Shown: one piece after another, positions 49,787-58,192 of the stretch
How the letters are laid out: every line of letters begins with the position of its first letter
Position numbering within the stretch: the stretch's first letter is position 1
DNA from: Aliiroseovarius subalbicans
Lineage (GTDB): Bacteria; Pseudomonadota; Alphaproteobacteria; Rhodobacterales; Rhodobacteraceae
Length of the DNA stretch: 64,000 nucleotides
NCBI RefSeq assembly: GCF_022678625.1
Contig: NZ_JALBYQ010000005.1
Location: forward strand, 1-64,000
Reading direction: 5' to 3'
Translations under genes and position numbers: made by a program
Notes under the pieces: generated by a model
Seen by the model: the letters and a program-made list of their open reading frames with translations, nothing else
What the model was told of the DNA's origin: nothing
Database searches by the model: none

Positions 49787-51217
49787 ATGCAGATGCCACA
49801 GCCCGACGCCAGCATTCTGGCCCGCAAGGACCGCCTTGTCGCGCAGCTTCAGGCGATCCTGCCCGAGGGCTGCGTGATCTACGACGAGCGCGAGACCAAG
49901 GCTTATGAATGCGACGCGCTGTCGGTCTACAGGTGTCCGCCGCTCTGCGCTGTTCTGCCCGAGACCACCGAACAGGTCGCGGCGGTGATGAAGCTGTGCC
50001 ATGCCGAAGGCGTGCCGGTTGTGCCGCGCGGCGCGGGCACCTCGCTGGCGGGTGGCGCCCTGCCAACCGCCGACAGCGTCATCCTTGGCGTCGCGCGCAT
50101 GAACGACGTGTTGGACACCGACTATCCCAACCGGGTCATCAAGGTGCAGACCGGGCGCACCAACCTGTCGGTAACCGGCGCGGTGGAGGAAGACGGCTTT
50201 TTCTATGCCCCCGACCCGTCCAGCCAACTGGCCTGCGCCATCGCGGGCAATATCGCGATGAATTCCGGCGGTGCGCACTGCCTGAAATACGGCGTGACCA
50301 CCAACAACCTGATGGGCGTGACGATGGTCATGGCGGACGGCGAGATCGTCGAGATTGGCGGCGCGCATCTTGATGCGGGTGGGTTGGACCTTTTGGGGCT
50401 GATCTGCGGATCAGAAGGTCAGTTGGGCATTGTGACCGAAGCAACATTACGCATTCTGGCCAAGCCCGAAGGGGCGCGGCCGGTGCTGATCGGTTACGAC
50501 ACGAACGAGATCGCCGGACAATGCGTGTCCGACATCATCAAATCCGGCATCCTGCCGGTGGCGATTGAATTCATGGACCGTCCCTGCATTCGTGCGACCG
50601 AGGCCTTCGCCGGCGCCGGATACCCCGATTGCGAGGCGCTGTTGATCATCGAGGTCGAGGGCAGCGAGGCGGAAATCCAGGATCAACTGGACCGCATTAT
50701 CACCATCGCCCGCCGTCACAACCCGGTGGAACTTCGCGAAAGCGGGTCCGAGGAGGAAAGCGCGCGGATCTGGCTGGGCCGTAAATCGGCTTTCGGCGCA
50801 ATGGGGCAGATCAACGACTACATGTGTCTGGATGGCACGATCCCGGTGTCGGAGTTGCCGCTGGTGCTGCGTCGGATCGGTGAGATGTCGCAGGAATACG
50901 GTTTGGACGTGGGCAACGTGTTTCACGCGGGCGACGGCAATATGCACCCGCTGATCCTGTTCGACGCCAACAAACCCGGCGATCTTGAAAAATGCGAGGC
51001 CTTCGGAGCCGACATTCTGAAACTCTGCGTCGAGGTCGGCGGTTGTCTGACCGGTGAACACGGCGTGGGTGTTGAAAAACGCGACCTGATGGGTGCGCAA
51101 TACACCGACGCGGACCTTGAGGTGCAACTGGGCGTGAAGGACGTGTTCGACCCGAAATGGTTGCTCAACCCCGCCAAGGTGTTCCCGCTGTCTACCACCG
51201 AAGGGCGCCGCGCATGA
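49787..51217 (+). CDS. glcD: Glycolate oxidase subunit GlcD (FAD)
   Basis: A 476-residue FAD-binding enzyme oxidising glycolate to glyoxylate. The PCMH domain has VVPRGAGTSLAGGALP and DPSSQLACAIAGNIAMNSGG for FAD phosphate binding, and the C-terminal part has VFHAGDGNMHPLILFD and CLTGEHGVGVEK with ligands of the active site. It has a GAGGA site 8 bases before ATG. The stop overlaps the glcE start. Glycolate is abundant from marine algae, which fits the likely host. Confidence 0.94.
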   Translation: MQMPQPDASILARKDRLVAQLQAILPEGCVIYDERETKAYECDALSVYRCPPLCAVLPETTEQVAAVMKLCHAEGVPVVPRGAGTSLAGGALPTADSVILGVARMNDVLDTDYPNRVIKVQTGRTNLSVTGAVEEDGFFYAPDPSSQLACAIAGNIAMNSGGAHCLKYGVTTNNLMGVTMVMADGEIVEIGGAHLDAGGLDLLGLICGSEGQLGIVTEATLRILAKPEGARPVLIGYDTNEIAGQCVSDIIKSGILPVAIEFMDRPCIRATEAFAGAGYPDCEALLIIEVEGSEAEIQDQLDRIITIARRHNPVELRESGSEEESARIWLGRKSAFGAMGQINDYMCLDGTIPVSELPLVLRRIGEMSQEYGLDVGNVFHAGDGNMHPLILFDANKPGDLEKCEAFGADILKLCVEVGGCLTGEHGVGVEKRDLMGAQYTDADLEVQLGVKDVFDPKWLLNPAKVFPLSTTEGRRA

Positions 51218-52344
51218 CCCCGAACAGCGAAACCGAATTGGCCGAGGCGATCACCGCGGCGCAAGGCCCGCTGCATGTGCAGGGCGGCGGCACGCGCGAC
51301 ATTGGCGCGCCAGTGGCGGGTCAGGTGCTGTCAACTGCTGGCCTGTCTGGTGTGACGCTTTATGAGCCCGGCGCACTGACGTTGGTGGCAAAGGCCGGGA
51401 CGCCGCTGACCGAGATCGAGGCGCTTTTGGCCGCCGAAGGCCAGCGCCTGCCGTTCGAGCCAATGGACCACCGCCCGCTTCTGGGCACCACCGGCACGCC
51501 GACCATCGGCGGGGTCGTCGCCGCCAACGTCTCTGGCCCGCGCCGCATCCAGGTCGGTGCCGCGCGCGACTTTGCCCTTGGGGTCCGCTTCGTGGACGGC
51601 ACCGGGCAGGTGCTGAAGAACGGCGGTCGGGTTATGAAGAACGTCACCGGATATGACCTGGTGAAACTCATGGCAGGCAGCTGGGGCACCTTGGGCGTCC
51701 TGAGCGAGGTCAGCCTGAAGGTTGGCGCGATCCCGGAGACCGAAGCGACGCTGGTCGCCCGCGGGTTGGAAGATGACGCCGCGGTCGCCGCACTTTCTGC
51801 TGCACTGGGATCGCCGTTTGATGTGTCCGGGGCGGCGCATTTGGACGCCGGGGCAAATGGCGGCCAGTCTGAAACCCGTGTGCGTATCGAAGGTCTGGCA
51901 GGGTCGGTCGCCTATCGCGCCGCGCGGCTTGGCGAGGGGGTTTGCAAGGGGTGGGAACTGGTTGAGGCCGCCACCAGCGCGGCGCTCTGGTTGGAGGTCC
52001 GGGACGTCGGGTCGTTGCAGACCAAGCCGGGCAACATCTGGCGGTTCTCGCTCAAACCCAGCGACGCGCCCGGGATGGCGGAGGCTATTCGCAGGGCGCA
52101 TCCCGAGGCCGCCTGTGTGTTCGACTGGGGCGGCGGGCTGCTGTGGGTTTCTGGTCCGGAAGGGGCTGATCTGCGCCCCAAAGGCCTTAAGGGCCACGCA
52201 ACCCTTGTGCGAGCGGCTCGGGAAACCCGCGAACGACTTGCAGTTTTCCAACCTGAATCCACGCCAATTGCGGCGATCACCGCCGGTTTGCGTCACAAAT
52301 TCGATCCCAGGGGCATTCTGAACCCCGGGCTGATGGGAGGCTGA
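51214..52344 (+). CDS. glcE: Glycolate oxidase subunit GlcE
   Basis: A 376-residue second FAD-binding subunit. The N-terminus has ETELAEAITAAQGPLHVQGGGTRD, and the core has GTTGTPTIGGVVAANVSGPRRIQVGAARD and NGGRVMKNVTGYDLVKLMAGSWGTLG (both in part). Start is ATG 51214 with a 4-base overlap with glcD. A longer frame to 51157 is inside glcD. The complex needs GlcD, GlcE and GlcF. Confidence 0.93.
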   Translation: MTPNSETELAEAITAAQGPLHVQGGGTRDIGAPVAGQVLSTAGLSGVTLYEPGALTLVAKAGTPLTEIEALLAAEGQRLPFEPMDHRPLLGTTGTPTIGGVVAANVSGPRRIQVGAARDFALGVRFVDGTGQVLKNGGRVMKNVTGYDLVKLMAGSWGTLGVLSEVSLKVGAIPETEATLVARGLEDDAAVAALSAALGSPFDVSGAAHLDAGANGGQSETRVRIEGLAGSVAYRAARLGEGVCKGWELVEAATSAALWLEVRDVGSLQTKPGNIWRFSLKPSDAPGMAEAIRRAHPEAACVFDWGGGLLWVSGPEGADLRPKGLKGHATLVRAARETRERLAVFQPESTPIAAITAGLRHKFDPRGILNPGLMGG

Positions 52345-52345
52345 C

Positions 52346-53626
52346 ATGCAAACTCATTTCACCCCGGAACAGCTAAGCGATCCCGGCATCGAACGCGCCA
52401 ACGAGATCCTGCGGGCCTGTGTTCACTGCGGGTTTTGCACCGCGACTTGCCCGACCTATCAGGTGCTGGGCGACGAGCTCGACAGCCCGCGCGGCCGGAT
52501 CTACTTGATCAAGGACATGTTGGAGGCGGACCGGCCTGCCGACGCCCAGACAGTGAAACATGTGGATCGCTGCCTGTCCTGTCTGGCCTGCATGTCGACC
52601 TGCCCGTCGGGTGTGCATTACATGCATCTTGTCGACCTGGCGCGCGCGCATATCGAAAAGACCTATAAGCGGCCTGTCGTGGACCGGCTATTGCGCTGGA
52701 CGTTGGCGCAGGTCATTCCCTATCCGAACCGGTTTCGGCTGGCGCTTCTGGGTGCCAAGATCGGCAAGCCGTTTCGCAAACTGATCCCGGATGCGCGTAT
52801 TCAGGCGATGCTGGCGATGGCGCCGAAACAGATCCCGGCCCGGTCCCGCAATGACGACGCCCAGGTGTTTCCCGCCAAAGGCCCGCGCCTGAAACGGGTC
52901 GCGCTGATGACGGGCTGTGCGCAAAAGGCGCTGGACACCGACATCAACGACGCGACGATCCGCCTTCTGACCCGTCTGGGATGTGAGGTCGTGGTGGCCA
53001 AGGGCATGGGCTGCTGCGGTGCGCTGACCCACCATATGGGCAAAGAGGACGCCAGCCACGCCTCGGCCGCCGCCAACATTCGCGCCTGGTGCGCCGAAGA
53101 CCGCGGCGAAGGGCTGGATGCGATCGTCATCAACACCAGCGGCTGTGGCACCACGGTGAAGGATTATGGCTTCATGTTTCGCAACGATCCGCTCGCGGGG
53201 GACGCTGCGCGGGTAAGTGAATTGGCGATGGATATCAGCGAGTTGCTGATGACGCTTGACCTACCTTCCGTGACGATGGGGCAGCGGGTGGCGTATCACT
53301 CTGCCTGTAGCCTGCAACATGGCCAACAGGTGAAAACCCACCCCAAAACCCTGTTGAAACGGGTTGGGTTCGAGGTGGTCGAACCTGCGGATCCACACCT
53401 GTGCTGCGGTTCAGCCGGCACCTACAACCTGATGCAGCCGGCCATCAGTTCCGAGCTCAAATCACGTAAGGTCAAGACGTTGGAGGCGAAGTCGCCGGAG
53501 ATCATCGCCGCCGGGAACATCGGCTGCATGGTCCAGATCGGCAGCAGCACCGGGGTGCCGGTGGTCCATACTGTGGAACTTTTGGATTGGGCCGCTGGTG
53601 GGCCAAAACCACGCAAACTGGGATGA
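52346..53626 (+). CDS. glcF: Glycolate oxidase iron-sulfur subunit GlcF
   Basis: A 426-residue electron-transfer subunit with two [4Fe-4S] motifs (CVHCGFCTATCPTY at about 28-41, CLSCLACMSTCP at about 78-89) and two CCG domains (GMGCCGALTHHMG, DPHLCCGSAGTYN). It passes electrons from the flavin subunits to the quinone pool. It starts one base after the glcE stop and is followed by a terminator-like stem. Confidence 0.95.
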   Translation: MQTHFTPEQLSDPGIERANEILRACVHCGFCTATCPTYQVLGDELDSPRGRIYLIKDMLEADRPADAQTVKHVDRCLSCLACMSTCPSGVHYMHLVDLARAHIEKTYKRPVVDRLLRWTLAQVIPYPNRFRLALLGAKIGKPFRKLIPDARIQAMLAMAPKQIPARSRNDDAQVFPAKGPRLKRVALMTGCAQKALDTDINDATIRLLTRLGCEVVVAKGMGCCGALTHHMGKEDASHASAAANIRAWCAEDRGEGLDAIVINTSGCGTTVKDYGFMFRNDPLAGDAARVSELAMDISELLMTLDLPSVTMGQRVAYHSACSLQHGQQVKTHPKTLLKRVGFEVVEPADPHLCCGSAGTYNLMQPAISSELKSRKVKTLEAKSPEIIAAGNIGCMVQIGSSTGVPVVHTVELLDWAAGGPKPRKLG

Positions 53627-53628
53627 TT

Positions 53629-53662
53629 GGGGCAAGTCGGGCACATTCTTGCCCCATTCTTG
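53629..53662 (+). terminator. Candidate terminator of glcDEF
   Basis: GGGGCAAG (53629-53636) pairs perfectly with CTTGCCCC (53648-53655), starting 2 bases past the glcF stop. The tail ATTCTTGCC is only partly T-rich. Confidence 0.6.
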
Positions 53663-53704
53663 CCTTAATTCGTTGCTACGCCCGATCCGTCGAGGGACGG
53701 ACAC

Positions 53705-54523
53705 ATGCGAAAACTACTTACATTTCTGGCGCTTACGCTTGGGTTTTCAACCCCGCTTGAGGCGACGGATCCGTCCGACCTGCGCAGCTTGATCACCGGC
53801 GACGACAGCCGGGGGTGGGAGGCCGTGGGCCGCCTGAACATGGGCGGCGAAAGCTTCTGCACTGGGGCACTGATCGCCGAAAACCTGGTTCTGACCGCGG
53901 GTCATTGCCTGTTCGACAAGGATACCGGCCGCGCCTATGCGGCTGAAGATATCGAATTTCTTGCCGGTTGGCGCAATGGCCGTGCCTCGGCCTATCGCGG
54001 CGTGCGCCGCGCCGTGGTGCACCCCGATTTCGACTTTTCCGGCCGGGACAAGGCCACCCGCGTGGCCCATGACCTGGCGATCCTGGAATTGGACCGTCCG
54101 ATCCGCACCACAAGCGTGATTCCGTTTTCCACGACCACTCGTCCGCGCAAGGGCGCCGAAGTGGGGGTTGTGTCCTATGCCCATGACCGCTCGGAAAGCC
54201 CCGCGCTTCAGGAAATGTGCCATGTCCTGGCGCGTCAATCCGGCACGCTGGTTTTGTCCTGTGACGTCGATTTCGGGAGCTCTGGCGCGCCGGTATTCGT
54301 CCATCATGATGGGGAGCCGCGGATCGTGTCCGTGGTTTCGGCCAAGGCAACCGTGCGCGACATTCCGGTGTCTCTGGGCACCAGCCTGGAACGCCCTCTG
54401 GCCGAGATGATGGCTATTCTGGATCAAAGCGACGGGGTGTTTACCCGCGTTCAGCCCACCTCTCAGGTGTTGACCCAGCAGGGTAGCCGCGACGCCACCG
54501 GGGCGAAATTCCTGCGCCCCTAA
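53705..54523 (+). CDS. Secreted trypsin-like serine protease (S1)
   Basis: A 272-residue protein: signal peptide (LLTFLALTLGFSTPLEA) and a complete triad with LTAGHCLF (His), HDLAILELD (Asp) and DFGSSGAPVF (Ser; the usual GDSGGP is FGSSGAP). The substrate is not predictable. Degenerate Gly at the oxyanion motif is common in bacterial relatives. It follows the glc operon after its terminator; its own promoter is not obvious. Confidence 0.88.
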   Translation: MRKLLTFLALTLGFSTPLEATDPSDLRSLITGDDSRGWEAVGRLNMGGESFCTGALIAENLVLTAGHCLFDKDTGRAYAAEDIEFLAGWRNGRASAYRGVRRAVVHPDFDFSGRDKATRVAHDLAILELDRPIRTTSVIPFSTTTRPRKGAEVGVVSYAHDRSESPALQEMCHVLARQSGTLVLSCDVDFGSSGAPVFVHHDGEPRIVSVVSAKATVRDIPVSLGTSLERPLAEMMAILDQSDGVFTRVQPTSQVLTQQGSRDATGAKFLRP

Positions 54524-54530
54524 CGGGGGA

Positions 54531-54556
54531 CTTGAACCCGAAAATTGCGACCATAT
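54531..54556 (+). promoter_or_regulatory. Sigma32-type heat-shock promoter of hsp20
   Basis: CTTGAA (54531-54536), then GACCATAT (54549-54556) 12 bases later, close to the RpoH consensus. It would start transcription near 54563, leaving about 80 bases of leader. Confidence 0.5.
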
Positions 54557-54561
54557 CTCTG

Positions 54562-54647
54562 TGACACGGGTGCCGCCTGGCGGGCCCGGATTTCTGCCTG
54601 TCCCCTGTGGGAAGGCGCCATTCAGTCGCTCAATGGAGGACATTATG
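54562..54647 (+). promoter_or_regulatory. Candidate ROSE-type RNA thermometer
   Basis: In the leader of the small heat-shock gene, TCGCT (54626-54630) lies 6 bases upstream of the AGGA of the Shine-Dalgarno. This is the U(U/C)GCU element that in ROSE thermometers pairs with AGGA, including an unpaired G. A competing CCATT/AATGG pairing exists, so the fold is uncertain. Confidence 0.45.
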
Positions 54648-55097
54648 CGCAATTTCGACCTGACCCCGCTTTACCGTGCCACTGTCGGTTTCGACCAGAT
54701 CGCCGATCTGATGGACCGGGTGCTGACCAATGACGTCAGCCGCGAAAGCTACCCCCCGTACAACATCGAGAAGACCGGTGAGGATGCGTGGCGGATTTCC
54801 GTCGCCGTCGCCGGGTTCACCGAAGACGAATTGTCCGTCGAGGTAAAAGAAAACGCGCTGTTCGTCACCGCCAAGAAGGCGGATGAGGATAAGCGGACCT
54901 ATCTGCACCGTGGCATCGCGACCCGTGCGTTCGAACGCCGGTTCCACCTGGCCGAACATGTGCGCGTCTCGGGCGCGGCCCATGAAAACGGCATGCTGCA
55001 TATCGACCTGGCGCGCGAAGTGCCCGAGGCGCTGAAACCGCGCCGGATCGAGATCGCGTCGACCAAGGACGTGGACGGCACGGCGATCGAGGCCTAA
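54645..55097 (+). CDS. Small heat-shock protein, Hsp20/IbpA type
   Basis: A 150-residue alpha-crystallin chaperone that keeps unfolded proteins soluble. The N-terminus MRNFDLTPLYRATVGFDQI matches IbpA relatives in alphaproteobacteria; the crystallin domain has ISVAVAGFTEDELSVEV, a TYLHRGIATRAFERRF strand and GMLHIDLAREVP. Start is ATG 54645 behind GGAGGA; the longer frame to 54561 is within the leader. Heat control is suggested by the promoter and leader. Confidence 0.93.
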   Translation: MRNFDLTPLYRATVGFDQIADLMDRVLTNDVSRESYPPYNIEKTGEDAWRISVAVAGFTEDELSVEVKENALFVTAKKADEDKRTYLHRGIATRAFERRFHLAEHVRVSGAAHENGMLHIDLAREVPEALKPRRIEIASTKDVDGTAIEA

Positions 55098-55118
55098 AGA
55101 CTCACCACCGAAAGACGC

Positions 55119-55151
55119 GGGCGCGTGGGGGCAACCTTACGCGCCCTTTTT
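55119..55151 (+). terminator. Rho-independent terminator of hsp20
   Basis: GGGCGCGT (55119-55126) pairs perfectly with ACGCGCCC (55139-55146) and is followed by TTTTT. It lies just before the convergent transporter gene. Confidence 0.88.
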
Positions 55152-55152
55152 G

Positions 55153-56022
55153 TTACGCAGGTTGGCCCGCGCGGCTTTCCTGGCTGAGCAGGTAGAAGCT
55201 GGCGGCAAGGATCACGGCCGTGCCCAACCACATCGACCCGGTCGGGGCGAACCCGAAGGCGGCAAAGCCAAGTGCCACGTTTAAAGGAAGCTTCAGGTGG
55301 TCGAATGGCTGCAGGAATGCCGCATCAGCCAGCGAATAGGCTTTCACCAGCACGTGTTGCGCGGCGGCGGTCAGCAGCCCCGCGCCGACCACGAACCACA
55401 GGGCCGGGGCAGGTAGGGCAAAGCCGGTGCCTGCCGCGAGCGCAAAGTTGATCGGGGTGAGCAGCACTAGAAGGTAAATCGTCACCGTCTCGGGCCCATC
55501 CACACGGGTCAGGCGTTTGGTAACCACCGAGGAGGCGGCCCAGAACGCCGCGGCCGCCACGGGCAAAAGCGCGGTGAGCGCGAAGCGGTCGGACCAGGGC
55601 TCAAGAATGATCGCCCCGCCGGCAATACCCAACACCACAGCGCCCCAGCGTTCCGGCGTCACACGTTCGCGCAGGAAAAGACCCGCGCCCGTTGTGACGA
55701 AAAAGGGCGATAGTAGGATGAGCGCAATCGCTTGCCAGATCGGCACATGAGCCAGCCCCATCACCCACAGCTGCACGCCCACAGCGGCCAGCACGACACG
55801 CAGGATATGCAGTCCAACCTGATCCGTGCGCATGACGGCAAGCCGGTGGCGGTATATCCACGGGATGTAAAAGCCCAAGGCGATGAGATATTGCCAGAAG
55901 GTCACCGCAGGTGGTGATGCTCCGTTCAGCATGGTGGCGGCCTGTATGGCCGTGTTGACCAGCGCGAAAAATGCGCCTGCCGCGACCATCAGGCCGGCGG
56001 CGATCAAAGGTTGGCGAGTCAT
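55153..56022 (-). CDS. ribN: DMT-family riboflavin transporter, RibN-like
   Basis: A 289-residue protein with about ten hydrophobic helices in two EamA repeats (PAVTFWQYLIALGFYIPWIYRHR, VGLAHVPIWQAIALILLSPFFV; in part). On family alone the substrate is open, but an FMN riboswitch lies directly upstream on the same strand. FMN-riboswitch-controlled DMT proteins in alphaproteobacteria are known riboflavin importers (RibN). No riboflavin biosynthesis gene is adjacent, consistent with uptake. Start is ATG 56022 behind AAGGAAGAAAGGA. Confidence 0.83.
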   Translation of the reverse strand: MTRQPLIAAGLMVAAGAFFALVNTAIQAATMLNGASPPAVTFWQYLIALGFYIPWIYRHRLAVMRTDQVGLHILRVVLAAVGVQLWVMGLAHVPIWQAIALILLSPFFVTTGAGLFLRERVTPERWGAVVLGIAGGAIILEPWSDRFALTALLPVAAAAFWAASSVVTKRLTRVDGPETVTIYLLVLLTPINFALAAGTGFALPAPALWFVVGAGLLTAAAQHVLVKAYSLADAAFLQPFDHLKLPLNVALGFAAFGFAPTGSMWLGTAVILAASFYLLSQESRAGQPA

Positions 56023-56101
56023 GGCGTGGTGTCCTTTCTTCCTTACGCACGTGACCCAAGGCAGACAGGACCGACGCCCCCGAAACCCGGGTGCGCCTGA
56101 C

Positions 56102-56227
56102 CATTCTCTTCCATCCGGACTTTAACCGTCGGTCCCGGAATTTCGCCGGGTCTGCTAGACCTCCTCGTCAAAGGAGCGCTCGTGGACTGTAACCACCGGT
56201 GGGGAATTACACCCCGCCCTGAGAATG
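56102..56227 (-). promoter_or_regulatory. FMN riboswitch (RFN element)
   Basis: On the minus strand all RFN conserved blocks appear in order: closing stem CATTCTC, then GGGCGGGGTGTAATTCCCC, CCACCGG, CCGACGGTTAAAGTCCGGA and GATGGAAGAGAATG, whose GAGAATG pairs with the opening CATTCTC. It binds FMN and turns down the downstream gene. Between the aptamer and ATG no typical U-tailed terminator stands out, so control is probably at translation initiation. Confidence 0.95.
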
Positions 56228-56290
56228 TCGCCGCCCCCAAAAGGGGACGGCTTTGAGAAATTAGGGACGCAGGCAGGGAGAGTCAAACAC

Positions 56291-58192
56291 TCACTGCTGT
56301 GACAGGCTTTCGGCCAATCGCATCAGGGTCACAGCCTCGGCGCGGTAGCCATAAGGGTCATCGCCCTTGTGCGCATTCGCCAGGTCGATCAGGTCGGAAT
56401 AGGTCCAGTCCCCCAGGTATTTCCCGTCGCGTAGCAGCTGGCCGAAGCCCGCAATCGCGGCGGAAAACTGTGCGTCGCTGGTCACTTCGCCCATGCCGGG
56501 CAGGATCGGCGTTTCCATCAAGATGCTGACCTCTTCCCCCGGCGCCTTGTAGCGCAGCTTGAGGTATCCCAGCTCGCCGTTGTCCTGCTGCTCAACCGAC
56601 GGGGCATAGCGCAGCGCGTCTGTCATCACGGCATCGGACCCGACCGGCGTGATCTCATAGAGCGCGGTCACGTTGTGGCCTGCGCCGATCTCGCCTGCGT
56701 CCACCGCATCGTTGTTGAAATCCTCCCGCGCCAAGCTGCGGGTTTCATAGCCGATCAACCGGTATTCGGCGATCATGGCGGGGTTGAATTCCACCTGGAT
56801 CTTCACGTCATCAGCAATCGGGAACAGGGCGCCGGTCAGCTGGTCCACCAGCACTTTCTGCGCCTCGGACAGCGTGTCGATATAGGCCGCGGTACCGTTG
56901 CCGTTCTGCGCCAGCGCCTGCATCGTCGCGTCCTGCAAATTGCCACGGCCAAAGCCCAGCACCGATAGATAGGTGCCAGTCTCGCGCTTGTCAGCGATGA
57001 AATCCTTCAGCGCCTCGGGGTCTGAAAGCCCCACGTTGAAATCCCCATCCGTGGCCAGGATCACGCGGCTCACCTCCCCGTCTTCGGACATCGCCTCGGC
57101 CACCTGATACGCCTGCTGCAACCCGGCCTGTCCGGCGGTCGATCCCCCTGCGGACAACCGGTCCAGCGCGGCCATGATCGTGGTGCGCTCGCCGGCGGAC
57201 GTGGGCTCCAACACCTGACCGGTCGATCCGGCATAGGCCACGATCGACACCTGATCCTCCGGCCGAAGTTCACCCAGCATCAGGCGAAAGCTCTGTTTCA
57301 ACAGCGGCAGCTTGTTCGGGGCGTCCATCGAGCCGGAACTGTCGATCAGGAACACAAGGTTCAGCGGCGGGCGGGCCTCCACCTCGGGCAAGTCGCCCTG
57401 AATGCCGATATGCACCAGCTGTGTGCCGCTGTTCCACGGCGTCTCCATCACGGTCACGGTCGGTTGGAACGGGTGCGCCCCGTCGGGGTCCGGATAGGCA
57501 TAGGGGAAATAATTCACCATCTCCTCAACCCGCACCGCGTCGGGGGCGGGCAGCGAGCCGTTCGAAAGCGAGTTGCGCACCACGGCATAGCTGGCCGTGT
57601 CCACGTCGATGGAAAAGGTGCTGACTGGCTCTTCCCCGGTGACCTTCAGCGGATTCGGCGCCTCGTTGGCAAAGCTTTCCCTGTCGGGTAGCGGTTGGGC
57701 ATAACCGTCGTCTATCGGCGTCGGAGCCATCTCACCGGCCAGGACGCGGGTGCGCATTTCGGCCTTTGGGGCCGGGCTGGACGCGATCAGCCCCGCGACC
57801 GCATCGGCGGCCAAATCGGCCTCTTCCATCTCCTGCGGCTGTGCCACGGGGGGCGCGACGACCTCTTCGAGCGGTGCGACCTCGGGCAGGGACAAGGTGT
57901 CGGGCGCGTTCGGCATCACCACCCAGACGGCAAATCCGACGGCGACGATGGCAGTGGTGGCACCCATGGCACCGCGTGAGGTCAATGTGTTGAACATCTT
58001 GGCTACTCCTTTGACGAACGCCCCTTTGGGGGACGCTTCAGAAGTAAGACGCGCGCCATCAGCCGATCCTTGGAGATCGTCGAAGTTTTTCATCGCCAGC
58101 GCGATGTTGTCCGCCTTCGCGGTGTCATCCGGCGCGGGGGCGGCGGCTTTCAGGCCTTTGGACAGGCGGGTGAGGTCGTCGTCGTCGCTCAT
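56291..58192 (-). CDS. VWA/YfbK-type membrane protein, candidate anti-sigma factor
   Basis: A 633-residue protein in the YfbK group (VWA plus DUF3520): metal site LVFLIDSSGSMDAPN (intact D-x-S-x-S), later TDGDFNVG, and a C-terminal DUF3520-like region. Unlike E. coli YfbK, which I recall as a lipoprotein, it has no lipobox. Instead the first ~73 residues are soluble, polar and positively charged near the membrane. They are followed by one hydrophobic helix (GATTAIVAVGFAVWVVM, about 77-93), placing the N-terminus inside and the VWA outside. Its ATG overlaps the ECF sigma stop by 4 bases, the usual place of an anti-sigma gene. Anti-sigma function is inferred. Confidence 0.87.
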   Translation of the reverse strand: MSDDDDLTRLSKGLKAAAPAPDDTAKADNIALAMKNFDDLQGSADGARLTSEASPKGAFVKGVAKMFNTLTSRGAMGATTAIVAVGFAVWVVMPNAPDTLSLPEVAPLEEVVAPPVAQPQEMEEADLAADAVAGLIASSPAPKAEMRTRVLAGEMAPTPIDDGYAQPLPDRESFANEAPNPLKVTGEEPVSTFSIDVDTASYAVVRNSLSNGSLPAPDAVRVEEMVNYFPYAYPDPDGAHPFQPTVTVMETPWNSGTQLVHIGIQGDLPEVEARPPLNLVFLIDSSGSMDAPNKLPLLKQSFRLMLGELRPEDQVSIVAYAGSTGQVLEPTSAGERTTIMAALDRLSAGGSTAGQAGLQQAYQVAEAMSEDGEVSRVILATDGDFNVGLSDPEALKDFIADKRETGTYLSVLGFGRGNLQDATMQALAQNGNGTAAYIDTLSEAQKVLVDQLTGALFPIADDVKIQVEFNPAMIAEYRLIGYETRSLAREDFNNDAVDAGEIGAGHNVTALYEITPVGSDAVMTDALRYAPSVEQQDNGELGYLKLRYKAPGEEVSILMETPILPGMGEVTSDAQFSAAIAGFGQLLRDGKYLGDWTYSDLIDLANAHKGDDPYGYRAEAVTLMRLAESLSQQ

